Assembly (NCBI RefSeq): GCF_030315915.2
Contig: NZ_CP135990.1
Location: 1,860,001-1,924,000, forward strand
Direction of reading: 5' to 3'
DNA: 64,000 nucleotides
Origin: Providencia zhijiangensis
GTDB taxonomy: Bacteria; Pseudomonadota; Gammaproteobacteria; Enterobacterales; Enterobacteriaceae
Program-made: the position numbers and the translations under genes
Notes under the pieces: model-generated
The model's database searches: none
The model's input: the letters and a program-made list of their open reading frames with translations, nothing else
Told to the model about the DNA's origin: nothing
Shown here: one piece after another, positions 37,037-48,523 of the stretch
Position numbering within the stretch: the stretch's first letter is position 1
Layout of the letters: each line of letters opens with the position of its first letter

Positions 37037-37747
37037 TCATTTCTCTAAAAATCGAGATTGATATATCCAGTAACCTAACAGTGCGAAAAGTCCACTAATC
37101 AGCGTGGAGGCAATAATATCAATTGGCCAATGCATTCCGAGTAGCATCCGACTTAAGCCGATCCCCTGTGCCCAACATAATATAACGAGACCCAAGGCAT
37201 ATTGACGTTGTTGCCAAAACAGCACCATTAACAGCAATGCCCATCCCGCCGCAAAGAACATGTGACCAGATGGAAAAGAATAGCCCGTTTCTGCCTGCCA
37301 ATGTTTACGCTGCCATTTAGGGATCAGCGAGTTCGACTTCACGGTATTTTTAATTAAATCCGCTCGCTCCCCGCGTTTTAAATCATAAAACTCCTGATGG
37401 GAAATTTGATACGTTTTCTCCAGCCATACCACATAAGGACGCGGTTCTTGGAAGGTGCTTTTCATGAAGGATTTCACCCCTTGCGCACCGAGGATACATA
37501 ACGTGATAACCACCAGCAACTTCAGCCATTGATTCCGCTTATGATGAAAAACGATTAACGTTAAAAGAGTTAAAAATACAAACGTCACATAGCTATAGGG
37601 CAATCCTGCGCTATCCGTCAGCCAAAGTAACCATTTCATCGAGGGCTGATGCTCAGGAGACCACTGCCAGCCTGTGGCTATCATAACTATCGGCGGTAAT
37701 AACAAAAAAATGACACTTATTGCGATAAGGTAGGCACTCTTTCTCAT
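37037..37747 (-). CDS. pgpB: Phosphatidylglycerophosphatase B (PAP2 family)
   Basis: 236 residues, six membrane helices. The PAP2 catalytic motifs are complete: K-x6-RP (KSTFQEPRP), PSGH (YSFPSGHMFF) and SR-x5-H-x3-D (SRMLLGMHWPID). Dephosphorylates phosphatidylglycerophosphate and undecaprenyl pyrophosphate at the membrane. Divergent to ribA, as in E. coli. Confidence 0.94.
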   Translation of the reverse strand: MRKSAYLIAISVIFLLLPPIVMIATGWQWSPEHQPSMKWLLWLTDSAGLPYSYVTFVFLTLLTLIVFHHKRNQWLKLLVVITLCILGAQGVKSFMKSTFQEPRPYVVWLEKTYQISHQEFYDLKRGERADLIKNTVKSNSLIPKWQRKHWQAETGYSFPSGHMFFAAGWALLLMVLFWQQRQYALGLVILCWAQGIGLSRMLLGMHWPIDIIASTLISGLFALLGYWIYQSRFLEK

Positions 37748-37858
37748 CTAGAATATTCCTTACGTTTTAATTATTTCCTAATTAACAATTTTTACATGGC
37801 CTGCAAATATCTCTGTTATAGTAGTATAGCGTCGGCTGTGTGCAAAGAATGCCGGACT

Positions 37859-37928
37859 CTATATGCAAACGTCATATAGCATCGATATATTTAACTTTAG
37901 TGACTATATGGTTTTGATGGCTATATAG
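37859..37928. promoter_or_regulatory. Cluster of CTATAT motifs upstream of ribA
   Basis: CTATATG-N7-CATATAG (37859-37879) is a perfect inverted repeat. A further CTATATG (37904) and CTATATAG (37921) follow, so four copies lie within 70 bp in the pgpB-ribA intergenic region. The third and fourth are flanked by near-duplicate CTTTAGT. It may be a regulator site or an AT-rich promoter; no known factor is assigned. Confidence 0.35.
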
Positions 37929-37993
37929 CTTTAGTACCATATCGATTTACGTGTTTAATTCAGCAAGAGTTACTTTAACTAATGAAAGAAAAT

Positions 37994-38590
37994 ATGCAGC
38001 TAAAACGTATTGCCGAAGCCAAACTACCTACCCCTTTCGGTGAATTCCTAATGGTAGGCTTTGAAGAAATCGCAACAGGTCGTGACCATGTCGCACTGAT
38101 TTTTGGTGATATTACAGGCGCAACGCCAGTACTCAGTCGTATTCATTCCGAATGCTTAACCGGCGATGCATTATTTAGTTTACGTTGTGACTGTGGTTTT
38201 CAATTAGAAGCTGCGCTCAAGCAAATTAGTGAAGAAGGCCGAGGGGTACTGCTGTATCACCGTCAAGAAGGTCGTAATATTGGGTTACTGAACAAAATCC
38301 GTGCTTATGCATTGCAAGACCAAGGATTAGATACCGTTGAAGCTAACCTAAAATTAGGGTTTAAAGCCGACGAACGTGATTTTACCCTGTGTTCTGATAT
38401 GTATAAATTATTAGGCATTAATGAAGTTCGCTTACTGACTAATAACCCGAAAAAAATTGATATTATGCGTGAAGCAGGTATCAACGTTGTTGAACGTGTG
38501 CCGTTAATTGTTGGACGAAATCCTAGCAATGAACATTATTTAGATGTGAAAGCACAAAAAATGGGTCATATGTTATTTAAGCACCAATAA
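37994..38590 (+). CDS. ribA: GTP cyclohydrolase II
   Basis: 198 residues from the ATG at 37994, which aligns with E. coli RibA (MQLKR...); an ATG at 37982 would add four residues and cannot be excluded. First committed step of riboflavin synthesis from GTP. Zinc cysteines are in [15 protein letters not shown]; the catalytic region [20 protein letters not shown] is intact, as is [17 protein letters not shown] perfect 10-bp hairpin follows. Confidence 0.95.
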   Translation: MQLKRIAEAKLPTPFGEFLMVGFEEIATGRDHVALIFGDITGATPVLSRIHSECLTGDALFSLRCDCGFQLEAALKQISEEGRGVLLYHRQEGRNIGLLNKIRAYALQDQGLDTVEANLKLGFKADERDFTLCSDMYKLLGINEVRLLTNNPKKIDIMREAGINVVERVPLIVGRNPSNEHYLDVKAQKMGHMLFKHQ

Positions 38591-38605
38591 TTACCCTTCT
38601 CAATC

Positions 38606-38630
38606 AGGAAGAGCATCCCTTGCTCTTCCT
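38606..38630 (+). terminator. Hairpin after ribA
   Basis: AGGAAGAGCA / TGCTCTTCCT, perfect 10-bp stem with a 5-nt loop; followed by ATTATTCTCG, so the T tract is weak. Confidence 0.65.
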
Positions 38631-38837
38631 ATTATTCTCGCCTTAATTCCCATTTTCATCATAACAATCGAATCTATAACAATTGACGAGTGATATATTC
38701 ACATTCTTTTTATAAGGTTTATACTGTTCGCAACTTAATCCCATTCATTATTAAATACATCGAAAAATAAGAGTTGAACATTCCCACATAATAATCCGAA
38801 TGGGAAATGTCTATTTTTCGTCTACCAAGGAGATAGT

Positions 38838-39815
38838 GTGAATAACCTGCATTCCATCCAGCGCATGAGAAGACTGCGTAAAAGTGAACAATTCCGCGAC
38901 CTATTCCAAGAAACCCACCTCTCCATCAATGACTTGTGTTTGCCTATTTTCGTCGAAGAAGGCTTAGATGATTACGCACCGATTGCGAGTATGCCAGGCG
39001 TTGTGCGTATTCCAGAAAAACGCTTAGCCTATGAAATTGAGCGTATTGCAAAAGCGGGCATTAAGTCGGTCATGACCTTCGGTGTGTCTCATCACTTAGA
39101 TGAAAATGGTAGCGATGCATGGCAAGACAATGGTCTGGTAGCGCGTATGTCTCGTATCTGTAAAGAGACCGTCCCAGAAATGATTGTGATGTCAGATACC
39201 TGTTTCTGCGAATACACATCTCACGGTCATTGCGGTGTGATGCACGGTGACGTGGTTGATAACGACCAAACTATCCATAATTTAGGTCTGCAAGCCGTTG
39301 CTGCTGCACGTGCGGGTGCTGACTTTATCGCTCCTTCAGCTGCAATGGATGGGCAAGTTGCCGCAATTCGCCATGCACTTGATGAAGCCGGATTTACCGA
39401 TACGGCGATTATGTCTTACTCCACGAAGTTCGCTTCCGCGCTGTATGGCCCATTCCGTGATGCAGCAGGTTCATGTTTAAAAGGTGACCGTAAAACTTAC
39501 CAAATGAACCCAATGAACCGCCGTGAAGCGTTGCACGAATCACTAATTGATATGCAAGAAGGCGCAGATGCGCTGATGGTCAAACCGGCGGGTGCATATT
39601 TAGATATTATCCGTGACCTACGTGAATGCACCCAATTACCGATTGGGGCTTATCAAGTCAGTGGTGAATACGCCATGATCAAATTTGCCGCGCAAGCAGG
39701 CGCCATTGATGAAACTCGCGTCACATTAGAAAGCTTAGGGGCCATTAAACGCGCTGGAGCCGATTTAATCTTTACTTATTTCGCCCTGCAATTAGCTGAA
39801 AATAAGATCCTGTAA
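38838..39815 (+). CDS. hemB: Porphobilinogen synthase (5-aminolevulinate dehydratase)
   Basis: 325 residues, GTG start with an AAGGAGAT ribosome site. Condenses two 5-aminolevulinates in haem synthesis. Zinc cysteines in [15 protein letters not shown]; Schiff-base lysines in [16 protein letters not shown] and [11 protein letters not shown]. In E. coli hemB is elsewhere, so the ribA-hemB adjacency is lineage-specific. Strong terminator downstream. Confidence 0.95.
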   Translation: MNNLHSIQRMRRLRKSEQFRDLFQETHLSINDLCLPIFVEEGLDDYAPIASMPGVVRIPEKRLAYEIERIAKAGIKSVMTFGVSHHLDENGSDAWQDNGLVARMSRICKETVPEMIVMSDTCFCEYTSHGHCGVMHGDVVDNDQTIHNLGLQAVAAARAGADFIAPSAAMDGQVAAIRHALDEAGFTDTAIMSYSTKFASALYGPFRDAAGSCLKGDRKTYQMNPMNRREALHESLIDMQEGADALMVKPAGAYLDIIRDLRECTQLPIGAYQVSGEYAMIKFAAQAGAIDETRVTLESLGAIKRAGADLIFTYFALQLAENKIL

Positions 39816-39832
39816 TCTCTATTTAAGATAGC

Positions 39833-39874
39833 AAAACGCCAATACTGGATATAAATACAGTATTGGCGTTTTTG
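39833..39874 (+). terminator. Intrinsic terminator of hemB
   Basis: A 15-bp stem (AAAACGCCAATACTG / CAGTATTGGCGTTTT) with a 10-nt loop and T tract. Confidence 0.92.
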
Positions 39875-39908
39875 TTCATTTCCGCTTATTTATTCAACGA
39901 CATGAGCG

Positions 39909-40358
39909 TTAACTCGCCTTTTTTTGTTGAAATTCTAGTTGCTCGGATAGACGGTCTGCATACATTTGAGCTGTTTCTGGGGTCAGTAGCCCTGCAATCA
40001 GAAGATCTTTTTTACCATTTGCAAGGTTAGCAACGACGCCCCACGTTTCGATATCCATGGCTTCACAATCAAGTTCGTGATCAGTGACAGGCAAAATATC
40101 AAAGAAATCTTTTAGAGGTGCAATAGAAATTGCGATGTACTCGGCATTCAAGCCTAATGGGAACTCTTTATCTGCATATAATCTTAAATCATGGACTTCG
40201 GTTTCTGGGGTTCTCATGACAACCGAATAGAGATTCGGAATATGTTCTAAAATGTCACGAACTTCGTCATTCGCACCCGCACAATGTGAAGTGCTTAATA
40301 GAATGTCCGCCGCCCATAATGCACCCTTGAAAAAATCAGTTTCATTGATATTTGCCAT
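39909..40358 (-). CDS. Hypothetical acidic cytoplasmic protein, 149 residues
   Basis: I do not recognise this family. The start at 40358 has a clear AAAGGAAAT ribosome site; an upstream in-frame ATG at 40397 lacks one. The product is acidic, without signal peptide or membrane helix, with a hydrophobic helix near the N-terminus (GALWAADILLSTSHC), a central beta-like segment (AEYIAISIAPLKDFFDIL) and a charged helical C-terminus (YADRLSEQLEFQQKKAS). It lies alone between hemB and acnA, both well-known genes, and codon use is unremarkable. It could be a small regulator or immunity-type protein; nothing in the sequence decides. Confidence 0.7.
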   Translation of the reverse strand: MANINETDFFKGALWAADILLSTSHCAGANDEVRDILEHIPNLYSVVMRTPETEVHDLRLYADKEFPLGLNAEYIAISIAPLKDFFDILPVTDHELDCEAMDIETWGVVANLANGKKDLLIAGLLTPETAQMYADRLSEQLEFQQKKAS

Positions 40359-40503
40359 ATTGATTTCCTTTACGCTATTTTCGATAAATGCGGTCACTTC
40401 ATTCCATCAAACTACTGAGCTTTTTCTGAATACTGACTATCACAATAACTGAGAAACTGACTAAAAAACTTGAGAAATAACAATATTAAGCGTTAATAAA
40501 GAA

Positions 40504-40554
40504 AAAACGCCCACAAGAGCTTTGAATATACTCAAAATTCTGCAGGCGCCATAA
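40504..40554 (-). terminator. Possible terminator of acnA
   Basis: On the minus strand, an inner TTTGA/TCAAA hairpin inside an outer CGCC(T)/GGGCG pairing is followed by six T. The pairing is imperfect. Confidence 0.5.
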
Positions 40555-40561
40555 ACATAGA

Positions 40562-43234
40562 TTAATTGAGCATTTGGCGGATCACATAATGCAAGATCCC
40601 ACCGTGTCGGTAATATTCCATTTCAGTTGCCGTATCGATGCGGCAACGAGTATTCACCTCTTTCACTTTACCATCACCATATGTAATTTTGACGGTGATA
40701 TTTTGACTTGGTGTCAGAGACTGCAAACCGGCAACATCAATACACTCATCACCTTTTAAACCAAGGGTTTTGCGGGTTTCGCCACCTGTAAATTCTAATG
40801 GAATCACCCCCATACCAATTAAGTTAGAACGGTGAATACGTTCATAGGATTCAGCGATCACCACACGAACACCCAATAAATTAGTGCCTTTTGCTGCCCA
40901 GTCGCGGCTAGAGCCTGAACCATATTCTTTACCTGCAATAATGGCTAACGGGCGTTTTTGTTGCTGATACAGCATCGCCGCATCAAAGATAGCCATCTGT
41001 TTACCTGTTGGAATATGTAAGGTATATCCGCCTTCCACGCCCGGTACCATTTCATTACGAATACGAATATTGGCAAACGTACCACGCATCATGACTTCAT
41101 GGTTACCACGACGAGAACCGTAAGAGTTAAAATCCGCAACCGCCACACCGTGTTCTTGGAGATAACGCCCCGCTGGACTTTCCTTCTTAATATTTCCCGC
41201 CGGAGAAATATGGTCAGTCGTCACCGAATCCCCGAGAATAGCGAGAATGTTTGCCCCGTGAATATCAGCGACAGGCTTAGGTTGCGCAGGCATGTTTCCA
41301 AAGAATGGTGGATGGCGAATATAGGTTGAATCCCCTTGCCAATGGTAGGTTGACGAGCTTTCAACATCCAACGCACGCCAAGCTTCATCACCTTCAAAAA
41401 CCGCGTTATATTCCTTATGGAACATATCGGTTTTGACTTTCTCAACCGCGCTGGCAATTTCCGCGCTGGATGGCCAGATATCTTTCAAGTAGACAGGCTG
41501 CCCCTGTTTATCCACACCTAAAGGGTCGGTTTTTAAATTAACGTGCATATTGCCCGCTAGTGCATAGGCAACGACGAGTGGCGGTGATGCCAGCCAGTTG
41601 GTTTTTACCAACGGATGAATGCGCCCTTCGAAGTTACGGTTACCTGAAAGCACAGCTCCAACCGTCAGATCAGATTGCTTAATCGCCTCTTCAATTGGTG
41701 CAGGTAACGGACCGGAGTTACCAATACAGGTCGTACAACCATACCCCACAAGGTTAAAGCCCAGTTGATCAAGATAAGGGGTTAATCCCGCTAGCGCGAG
41801 GTAATCAGTCACGACCTTCGAACCCGGCGCGAGAGAAGACTTAACCCATGGCTGACGAGAAAGCCCTTTTTCTATCGCTTTTTTCGCCAGTAAGCCTGCC
41901 GCCATTAATACGCTAGGGTTAGAGGTGTTGGTACAGGATGTGATAGCGGCGATCACTACCGCACCATCGGTAAGGTCAAATTCCTGCCCTTGAAAATTCA
42001 CGCGAGGATGCGCATGTTTGTTTTGCTTATTCAGCTCTAAATCCACAGCACCTTGGAATGCTTTCGGAACTTGGCTCAGTTCAACGCGGTCTTGTGGACG
42101 TTTAGGCCCCGCAAGGCTCGATTCTACCGTCCCCATATCCAGTGCTAAGGTACTGGTGAAAATCGGTTCATCCCCTGGATGGCGCCATAAACCTTGTTGT
42201 TTGCTATATGCTTCCACCAGCGCGATTTCATCATCTTCACGCCCTGTCAGTTTCATATACGCAAGGGTAATTTCATCTATAGGGAAGAAGCCGCAGGTTG
42301 CCCCATATTCTGGTGACATATTGGCAATGGTCGCGCGATCGGCTAATGGCAGGTCGGCTAATCCATCCCCATAGAATTCAACAAATTTACCCACCACACC
42401 ATGCTTACGTAGCATCTGAGTGACGGTTAATACCAAGTCTGTCGCGGTGATCCCTTCTGCTAATTTACCGGTTAGCTTGAAGCCCACCACATCGGGGATC
42501 AGCATGGAAACAGGTTGCCCCAGCATCGCGGCTTCTGCTTCAATTCCGCCAACGCCCCAGCCTAATACCCCCAAACCGTTGATCATGGTGGTGTGAGAGT
42601 CAGTTCCAACCAAAGTATCGGGATAAGCAACTAATTTTCCGTCGACCTCTTCATGCCAAATCGCTTTACCGAGGTATTCAAGGTTAACTTGGTGGCAAAT
42701 CCCCGTTCCCGGCGGTACCACCCTAAAGCGGTTAAACGCTTTTTGTCCCCAACGTAAAAATAGGTAGCGTTCGTGATTACGCTTCATTTCAATTTCGACG
42801 TTATCATCAAACGCTTGGGAATTACCAAACTCATCGACCATCACTGAGTGGTCAATGACTAAGTCAACGGGAGATAATGGGTTAACTTGGTTGACGTTGC
42901 CACCAAGGGATTTAACCGCTTCACGCATAGCGGCGAGGTCGACAACCGCGGGAACACCGGTAAAGTCTTGCATCAGCACCCGCGCAGGACGATAAGCAAT
43001 TTCTCTATCTGCATGGGCGTTTTTTTGCCAATCGATAATGGCTTGGAGATCGGCGTCTACGACGGATTTACCGTCGATATGACGCAGTAGGTTTTCGAGT
43101 AGAACTTTGAGGGATTTAGGAAGTCTCGCCCCTCTGCCTAATTGTTTCTCTGCAAGGGCAAGACTGAAGTAATTATACTGTTTGTTACCGACATTCAGTG
43201 TTGCTGCACTGTTTGTTTTTAAACTCAACGACAT
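40562..43234 (-). CDS. acnA: Aconitate hydratase A
   Basis: 890 residues (E. coli 891). Converts citrate to isocitrate; the iron-responsive-protein-like aconitase. The three [4Fe-4S] cysteines are in [14 protein letters not shown] and [14 protein letters not shown]. The swivel domain [16 protein letters not shown] with active-site Ser/Arg is intact. Lies downstream of cysB in the same direction with a 93-bp gap, as in E. coli, where acnA is stress and SoxS-induced. Confidence 0.97.
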   Translation of the reverse strand: MSLSLKTNSAATLNVGNKQYNYFSLALAEKQLGRGARLPKSLKVLLENLLRHIDGKSVVDADLQAIIDWQKNAHADREIAYRPARVLMQDFTGVPAVVDLAAMREAVKSLGGNVNQVNPLSPVDLVIDHSVMVDEFGNSQAFDDNVEIEMKRNHERYLFLRWGQKAFNRFRVVPPGTGICHQVNLEYLGKAIWHEEVDGKLVAYPDTLVGTDSHTTMINGLGVLGWGVGGIEAEAAMLGQPVSMLIPDVVGFKLTGKLAEGITATDLVLTVTQMLRKHGVVGKFVEFYGDGLADLPLADRATIANMSPEYGATCGFFPIDEITLAYMKLTGREDDEIALVEAYSKQQGLWRHPGDEPIFTSTLALDMGTVESSLAGPKRPQDRVELSQVPKAFQGAVDLELNKQNKHAHPRVNFQGQEFDLTDGAVVIAAITSCTNTSNPSVLMAAGLLAKKAIEKGLSRQPWVKSSLAPGSKVVTDYLALAGLTPYLDQLGFNLVGYGCTTCIGNSGPLPAPIEEAIKQSDLTVGAVLSGNRNFEGRIHPLVKTNWLASPPLVVAYALAGNMHVNLKTDPLGVDKQGQPVYLKDIWPSSAEIASAVEKVKTDMFHKEYNAVFEGDEAWRALDVESSSTYHWQGDSTYIRHPPFFGNMPAQPKPVADIHGANILAILGDSVTTDHISPAGNIKKESPAGRYLQEHGVAVADFNSYGSRRGNHEVMMRGTFANIRIRNEMVPGVEGGYTLHIPTGKQMAIFDAAMLYQQQKRPLAIIAGKEYGSGSSRDWAAKGTNLLGVRVVIAESYERIHRSNLIGMGVIPLEFTGGETRKTLGLKGDECIDVAGLQSLTPSQNITVKITYGDGKVKEVNTRCRIDTATEMEYYRHGGILHYVIRQMLN

Positions 43235-43327
43235 AACTCCTCCTTGGCGTTTTTATCACCTTATTTTTTTACGCAGTATTATTAATCATAGTCCTCATAA
43301 TCATTTCCTCTATAGATTTTGTGCCAA

Positions 43328-44326
<999 letters not shown>

Positions 44327-44591
44327 TCATTTCTGCTATAGCTAAAAAACATTACATATAACAAAAAGTAATATTGTTTAATTTATATATAACCAATATA
44401 ACATCAAACTAATGAGAATAAACAGTATGATGATATTATTTCATCTTGCTGTGAAAAAAAGACGGCACCCAAGTAAGGTATTGCAAAGTCAGATTATTTT
44501 TTTCTTCAACTATGCTTGAATAATTAGCATACGAATTTTATTTCCATTTTTGCGGTGAGCATCCTATTTAGACTACAGAGAGGTTATCTAG

Positions 44592-46625
44592 ATGCGTATA
44601 AAAGTTTTAGCCCTGATGGTCGGTTTATCAACCCTATCCTTTGCGCCTCACTTATTAGCAAAAGAGCTATCTTACGGCCAGCAAAAAATCGTGTTATCTG
44701 ACACCATCGTACCGGGTAATGATTTTTACCAGTACGTTAACCATGATTGGATTAATAAAGCGAAAATCCCAACGGGCATGCCACGAATTAACTCTTTCGT
44801 GGATTTGTATTTAAGTACCGAAAAGCAAACTCAATCGATTATCGATGAATTAAAGCAAGCCCCTGAGAGCAGCTTGGATCATAATCAGAAAAATATTCGT
44901 AACTTATATTTGAGTTATTTAGATGAGGCCAGCATTGAAAAAGCGGGTTTAACGCCAATCAAATCCGACTTAGCGGCCATTGCTAAAGCCAAAGATCATA
45001 ATGATATTAGCCGTCTGATGACGCTGCCGGGTTATACTTCCGTGCTCTCTTATTGGGTAGATTTAGACGCCAAGGCGCCAGATACGTATATTCTGTATCT
45101 TGGTCAAGGTGGGCTGGGGTTACCTAATCGTAATTACTACCTTGACGATACCCCGCAAATGAAAGAGATCCGCAAAAACTACATTGCGTATATTGCGACA
45201 ATCTTGAAATTAGCCGGCGAAAAAGACGTTAAGAAAAAAGCGCAGCAGCTCTTCGACCTTGAAAAATCCATTGCTGAAGTACATTGGAGCCCAGAAGCTC
45301 GCCGTGACACCATCAAAAATTATCACCCTATGACCCTCGCTGAAATGAAGAAATTTACCGATGGTTTTGCGTGGGATAGTTTTATTCAGCACTGGAAATT
45401 AACGGATCAGCAACTGGCGAAAGTGGTGGTTGAGAATGATACGGCGGTAGAAAAAACGGCGCAGATTTTTACCAAAACCCCGGTTTCAGTCTTGAAAGAT
45501 TATCTAACGTTCCAGTACGTGAACGACCATGCCAGTTATCTGAACAAAACCTTATCTGATGCACGCTTTGATTTTTATTCGAAAAAACTCAATGGCGTTG
45601 AAAAACAGCGGACTCGTCAAGAACGTGCACTTCAAACGGTCAATTCCCTGCAAGGTGAGCCTCTCGGACAGATTTATGTAGAGAAATATTTCAATCCACA
45701 ATCTAAAGAAAAAATCCAAGATTTAGTCAGTTATGTGCGCGGTACCTTTAATGCACGCCTGAAAGATAATGATTGGATGGATGAACCCACCCGCCAAGAA
45801 GCGCTGAAAAAATTAGAGCAGTTTACGGTTAAAGTCGGCTACCCTGATAAATGGAATGATTTTAGTAGCGTTAATTTGAAACCAAATACGTTGATGGATA
45901 ACTATAAGCAAATGGAAGCGTGGTCATACAACGATGCCATGAGCAAAATTGGTCAACCTGTCCGCAAATGGGAATGGGGTATGACACCGCAAACCATCAA
46001 TGCGTATTTCAATCCAGTGCAAAATGAAATTGTGTTCCCTGCGGCTATTTTACAAGCACCATTCTTCGACCCAAATGTGGATCCTGCTTATAACTACGGT
46101 GCCATCGGGGCAGTAATCGGTCATGAAATGGGCCACGGTTTTGATGACCAAGGCAGCTTATATGATGGTACAGGTCAACTACGCAATTGGTGGAGCGACA
46201 GCGCCAAAGAGCATTTTAAAGAGAAAACGGCCAAGTTGGTGGACCAATATAATGGCTTTGCCGTTGATGGCCAGAAAGTGAATGGCGAGTTAACCCTCGG
46301 CGAGAATATTGGGGATTTAGGCGGTTTAAATATCGCACTAAGCGCCTATAAGCAATTTGCTAAAGAGAACTACCCAAATGGTGAGCCTCCGATTATTGAT
46401 GGTATGACTGGCTTGCAGCGTTTCTTTATTTCCTGGGCCAGAACCTGGCAGGAGTTGTCGAATAAGGAATCTGAGCGCAACAAGATCCTCACCGATCCAC
46501 ACAGTCCAAATCAGTTCCGCGCTAATGGTGTTGTCCGTAATATCGATGATTGGTACACTACCTTCGGCGTTGATAAGGATAATGCCCTATACCTCGCACC
46601 GGAGAAACGAATTAAGATTTGGTGA
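44592..46625 (+). CDS. pepO: M13-family (neprilysin-like, PepO type) secreted zinc endopeptidase
   Basis: 677 residues with a signal peptide (LALMVGLSTLSFAPHLLA) and the M13 layout: N-terminal domain opening VPGNDFYQYVNHDWINKAKIP in two parts, zinc site IGHEMGHGFDDQG (HExxH with His511), and the third ligand Glu in LTLGENIGDLGGL. The C-terminus WYTTFGVDKDNALYLAPEKRIKIW is the family ending. Predicted periplasmic or secreted peptidase for short peptides. No related operon partner; strong terminator after it. Confidence 0.92.
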   Translation: MRIKVLALMVGLSTLSFAPHLLAKELSYGQQKIVLSDTIVPGNDFYQYVNHDWINKAKIPTGMPRINSFVDLYLSTEKQTQSIIDELKQAPESSLDHNQKNIRNLYLSYLDEASIEKAGLTPIKSDLAAIAKAKDHNDISRLMTLPGYTSVLSYWVDLDAKAPDTYILYLGQGGLGLPNRNYYLDDTPQMKEIRKNYIAYIATILKLAGEKDVKKKAQQLFDLEKSIAEVHWSPEARRDTIKNYHPMTLAEMKKFTDGFAWDSFIQHWKLTDQQLAKVVVENDTAVEKTAQIFTKTPVSVLKDYLTFQYVNDHASYLNKTLSDARFDFYSKKLNGVEKQRTRQERALQTVNSLQGEPLGQIYVEKYFNPQSKEKIQDLVSYVRGTFNARLKDNDWMDEPTRQEALKKLEQFTVKVGYPDKWNDFSSVNLKPNTLMDNYKQMEAWSYNDAMSKIGQPVRKWEWGMTPQTINAYFNPVQNEIVFPAAILQAPFFDPNVDPAYNYGAIGAVIGHEMGHGFDDQGSLYDGTGQLRNWWSDSAKEHFKEKTAKLVDQYNGFAVDGQKVNGELTLGENIGDLGGLNIALSAYKQFAKENYPNGEPPIIDGMTGLQRFFISWARTWQELSNKESERNKILTDPHSPNQFRANGVVRNIDDWYTTFGVDKDNALYLAPEKRIKIW

Positions 46626-46651
46626 TTGGTTGAGTCGGTAAGATAATGTTG

Positions 46652-46682
46652 AAAAGCCTCTTGGATAAGAGGCTTTTATTTT
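46652..46682 (+). terminator. Intrinsic terminator of pepO
   Basis: AAAAGCCTCTT / AAGAGGCTTTT stem with a short loop, then ATTTTT. Confidence 0.9.
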
Positions 46683-46859
46683 TAGAGTGACCCGTCCTAA
46701 ATAAGATTAAAAATACTTTGTAAGATGGAGTTTAGCTCGGCCAATAATAGATTTTTCTGGTTATGTTAAAAATTCGACTCAATCGTTATACTTCATTTAA
46801 TTTGTTTATGCTAATCTACGTCGCACAAAATTAAGAGTGATAAGTATTCAAGTTTAGTT

Positions 46860-48371
46860 ATGAAACAGAAAATAAAAAATACATTTTTAAGCAAAATGAT
46901 GCTTAAGTTTATTTCCGTCTTTATTCTTTTTTCAATATTACATGAGGTAATGGGCTATCCATTTAAGCCTCTTTACGTCTTGTTACTAAGCATCGCATTA
47001 CTTTATTTAAACAATGGATTATATCGATTTTTTGTTTTATTTTTCACCATACTAGCGAGTTCATATTTGCCTATTGGTTTAATTTATGGCCCTCCAACAT
47101 ATAATACGGTTGCTTCCTTTTATTATACTGACATACAAGAATCACGAGAATTCATATCAAATATAGATAATAAGTATTATATTTATTCTATCATTACACT
47201 AGTTTTTGGAGTCTTTGTTAGCTTTATTAAAGCCGATAAAGTAAATTATCTCAAAAAGACAATGCTAAGTATCGTGATGATTGTTTTCCTTTTCACTCCA
47301 TCAAAATATGCGTTAAGTGGTAAATATGAGAAAGCGGCTAATTCGGGCGCTCCAGAAACGCGCTTTTTTACAGAACTAATTTACTCAATTCATTCATTAA
47401 TCGATGAGATTGATTTGTATACAAGTGATGACACGTTTAAAATTGCAGGGATTAATAACCAATATGATACTTATGTTATTGTTATTGGAGAAAGTGTCCG
47501 AAAAGATTTTATGCAGGAATATGGATTTAAAATACAGAACACTCCCTTTATGAGCTCCATCGATGGGATTTTCTTTACTAACTACATTTCGGCTGCTAGT
47601 TCGACACAGCCATCTTTAACACATAGTTTATCTCTATACCCTAGAATCGGGAATAATATCATGACACTAGCTAATAAAGCAGGTTTTGATACTTATTGGT
47701 TATCTAATCAAGGGTTTGTTGGGGAGTATGATGGCTCAGTTGCCGCTATTGGACGTAGAGCAAATAATAGCTTCTTTATTAAAAGAGGAAGCTCAGATGA
47801 TAAGTTAATCTCTCCAGATGTGGCATTATTGCCAGAATTTAAGCTGGCTTTAAAATCAAAAGGTTCCAAAAAGCTCATTGTTGTTCATCTTATGGGTAGC
47901 CATACTCCATTTTGTACTAGAACAGAGGGGCAATATGACTATTTTTATCAGAACCAAAAATTCTCTTGCTATGTACAAAGTATAAAAAATACAGATAAAT
48001 TGCTGTCAGAAATTTATTCTGACTTAAGTAAAACTCACTCTAAGTGGTCCATGATGTATTTTTCCGACCATGCGTTGTCTTTAACGTATGACAGAAATGA
48101 GTTAGCACATAGTGATAAATACAAACAAAATTATGAAGTGCCATTTTTTATTACATCTTATAATTCTAATCAAAAAGAAACGATAAATAACCGCCGCAGT
48201 GGTCTAAACTTTATGTCTTTGTTTTCTCAATGGTTAGGAGTAAATGAAAGTAGCATTGAAGGCAATTGCGATATGCTATCTAAAAATGATTGCACCGATC
48301 AGAATTTCATCATCGATTTTAATAAAAACCGTCGAATTTATGATGATTTACCTGATGATTATTCTAAGTAA
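46860..48371 (+). CDS. Phosphoethanolamine transferase-like sulfatase-superfamily membrane protein
   Basis: 503 residues. Four or so N-terminal membrane segments, then a periplasmic alkaline-phosphatase-fold domain: IVIGESVRKDFMQEYGF (metal Glu), AASSTQPSLTHSLSL (probable nucleophile Thr in the SSTQPSL turn), VVHLMGSHTPF and MYFSDHALSL (metal Asp/His). This is the layout of EptA/CptA/OpgE enzymes that add phosphoethanolamine to lipid A, LPS core or glucans. The acceptor cannot be decided; the lack of the EptA-type GTST-x-VPCMF motif argues against a classical lipid A or MCR enzyme. Clearly more AT-rich than neighbours, suggesting transfer. Followed by ERIC-like repeats. Confidence 0.82.
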   Translation: MKQKIKNTFLSKMMLKFISVFILFSILHEVMGYPFKPLYVLLLSIALLYLNNGLYRFFVLFFTILASSYLPIGLIYGPPTYNTVASFYYTDIQESREFISNIDNKYYIYSIITLVFGVFVSFIKADKVNYLKKTMLSIVMIVFLFTPSKYALSGKYEKAANSGAPETRFFTELIYSIHSLIDEIDLYTSDDTFKIAGINNQYDTYVIVIGESVRKDFMQEYGFKIQNTPFMSSIDGIFFTNYISAASSTQPSLTHSLSLYPRIGNNIMTLANKAGFDTYWLSNQGFVGEYDGSVAAIGRRANNSFFIKRGSSDDKLISPDVALLPEFKLALKSKGSKKLIVVHLMGSHTPFCTRTEGQYDYFYQNQKFSCYVQSIKNTDKLLSEIYSDLSKTHSKWSMMYFSDHALSLTYDRNELAHSDKYKQNYEVPFFITSYNSNQKETINNRRSGLNFMSLFSQWLGVNESSIEGNCDMLSKNDCTDQNFIIDFNKNRRIYDDLPDDYSK

Positions 48372-48387
48372 TAACAAGTCTGCGTGC

Positions 48388-48515
48388 TATGTAATAAACG
48401 TAATTATTAACGTTTAAACAAAGCAGCTAGCGCGGATATCTCGGGTCACATACAAAAGTATGTGACCCGAGATATCCAAGTGACGCCAACGCAGTTATCA
48501 CGCGAATTATACTCC
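48388..48515. repeat. ERIC-like repeat A with a perfect 20-bp central hairpin
   Basis: Resembles the repeat at 49382 over most of its length (CTAGCGCGGATATCTCGGG, CCAAGTGACGCCAACGC, GTTATCACGCGAA). The centre is a perfect palindrome: a 20-bp stem at 48434-48453 and 48458-48477 around an AAAA loop. Left boundary is approximate because that end is degenerate. The overall pattern (AAGGCGGC..., central hairpin, GCCAACGC, ATGACGAA end) is that of enterobacterial repetitive intergenic consensus elements. Confidence 0.7.
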
Positions 48516-48523
48516 AAAAACTT

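Noticed and set aside
46750-46772. TTATGTTAAAA, similar to a XerD arm of dif.
   Set aside because: No XerC arm or central region is adjacent.
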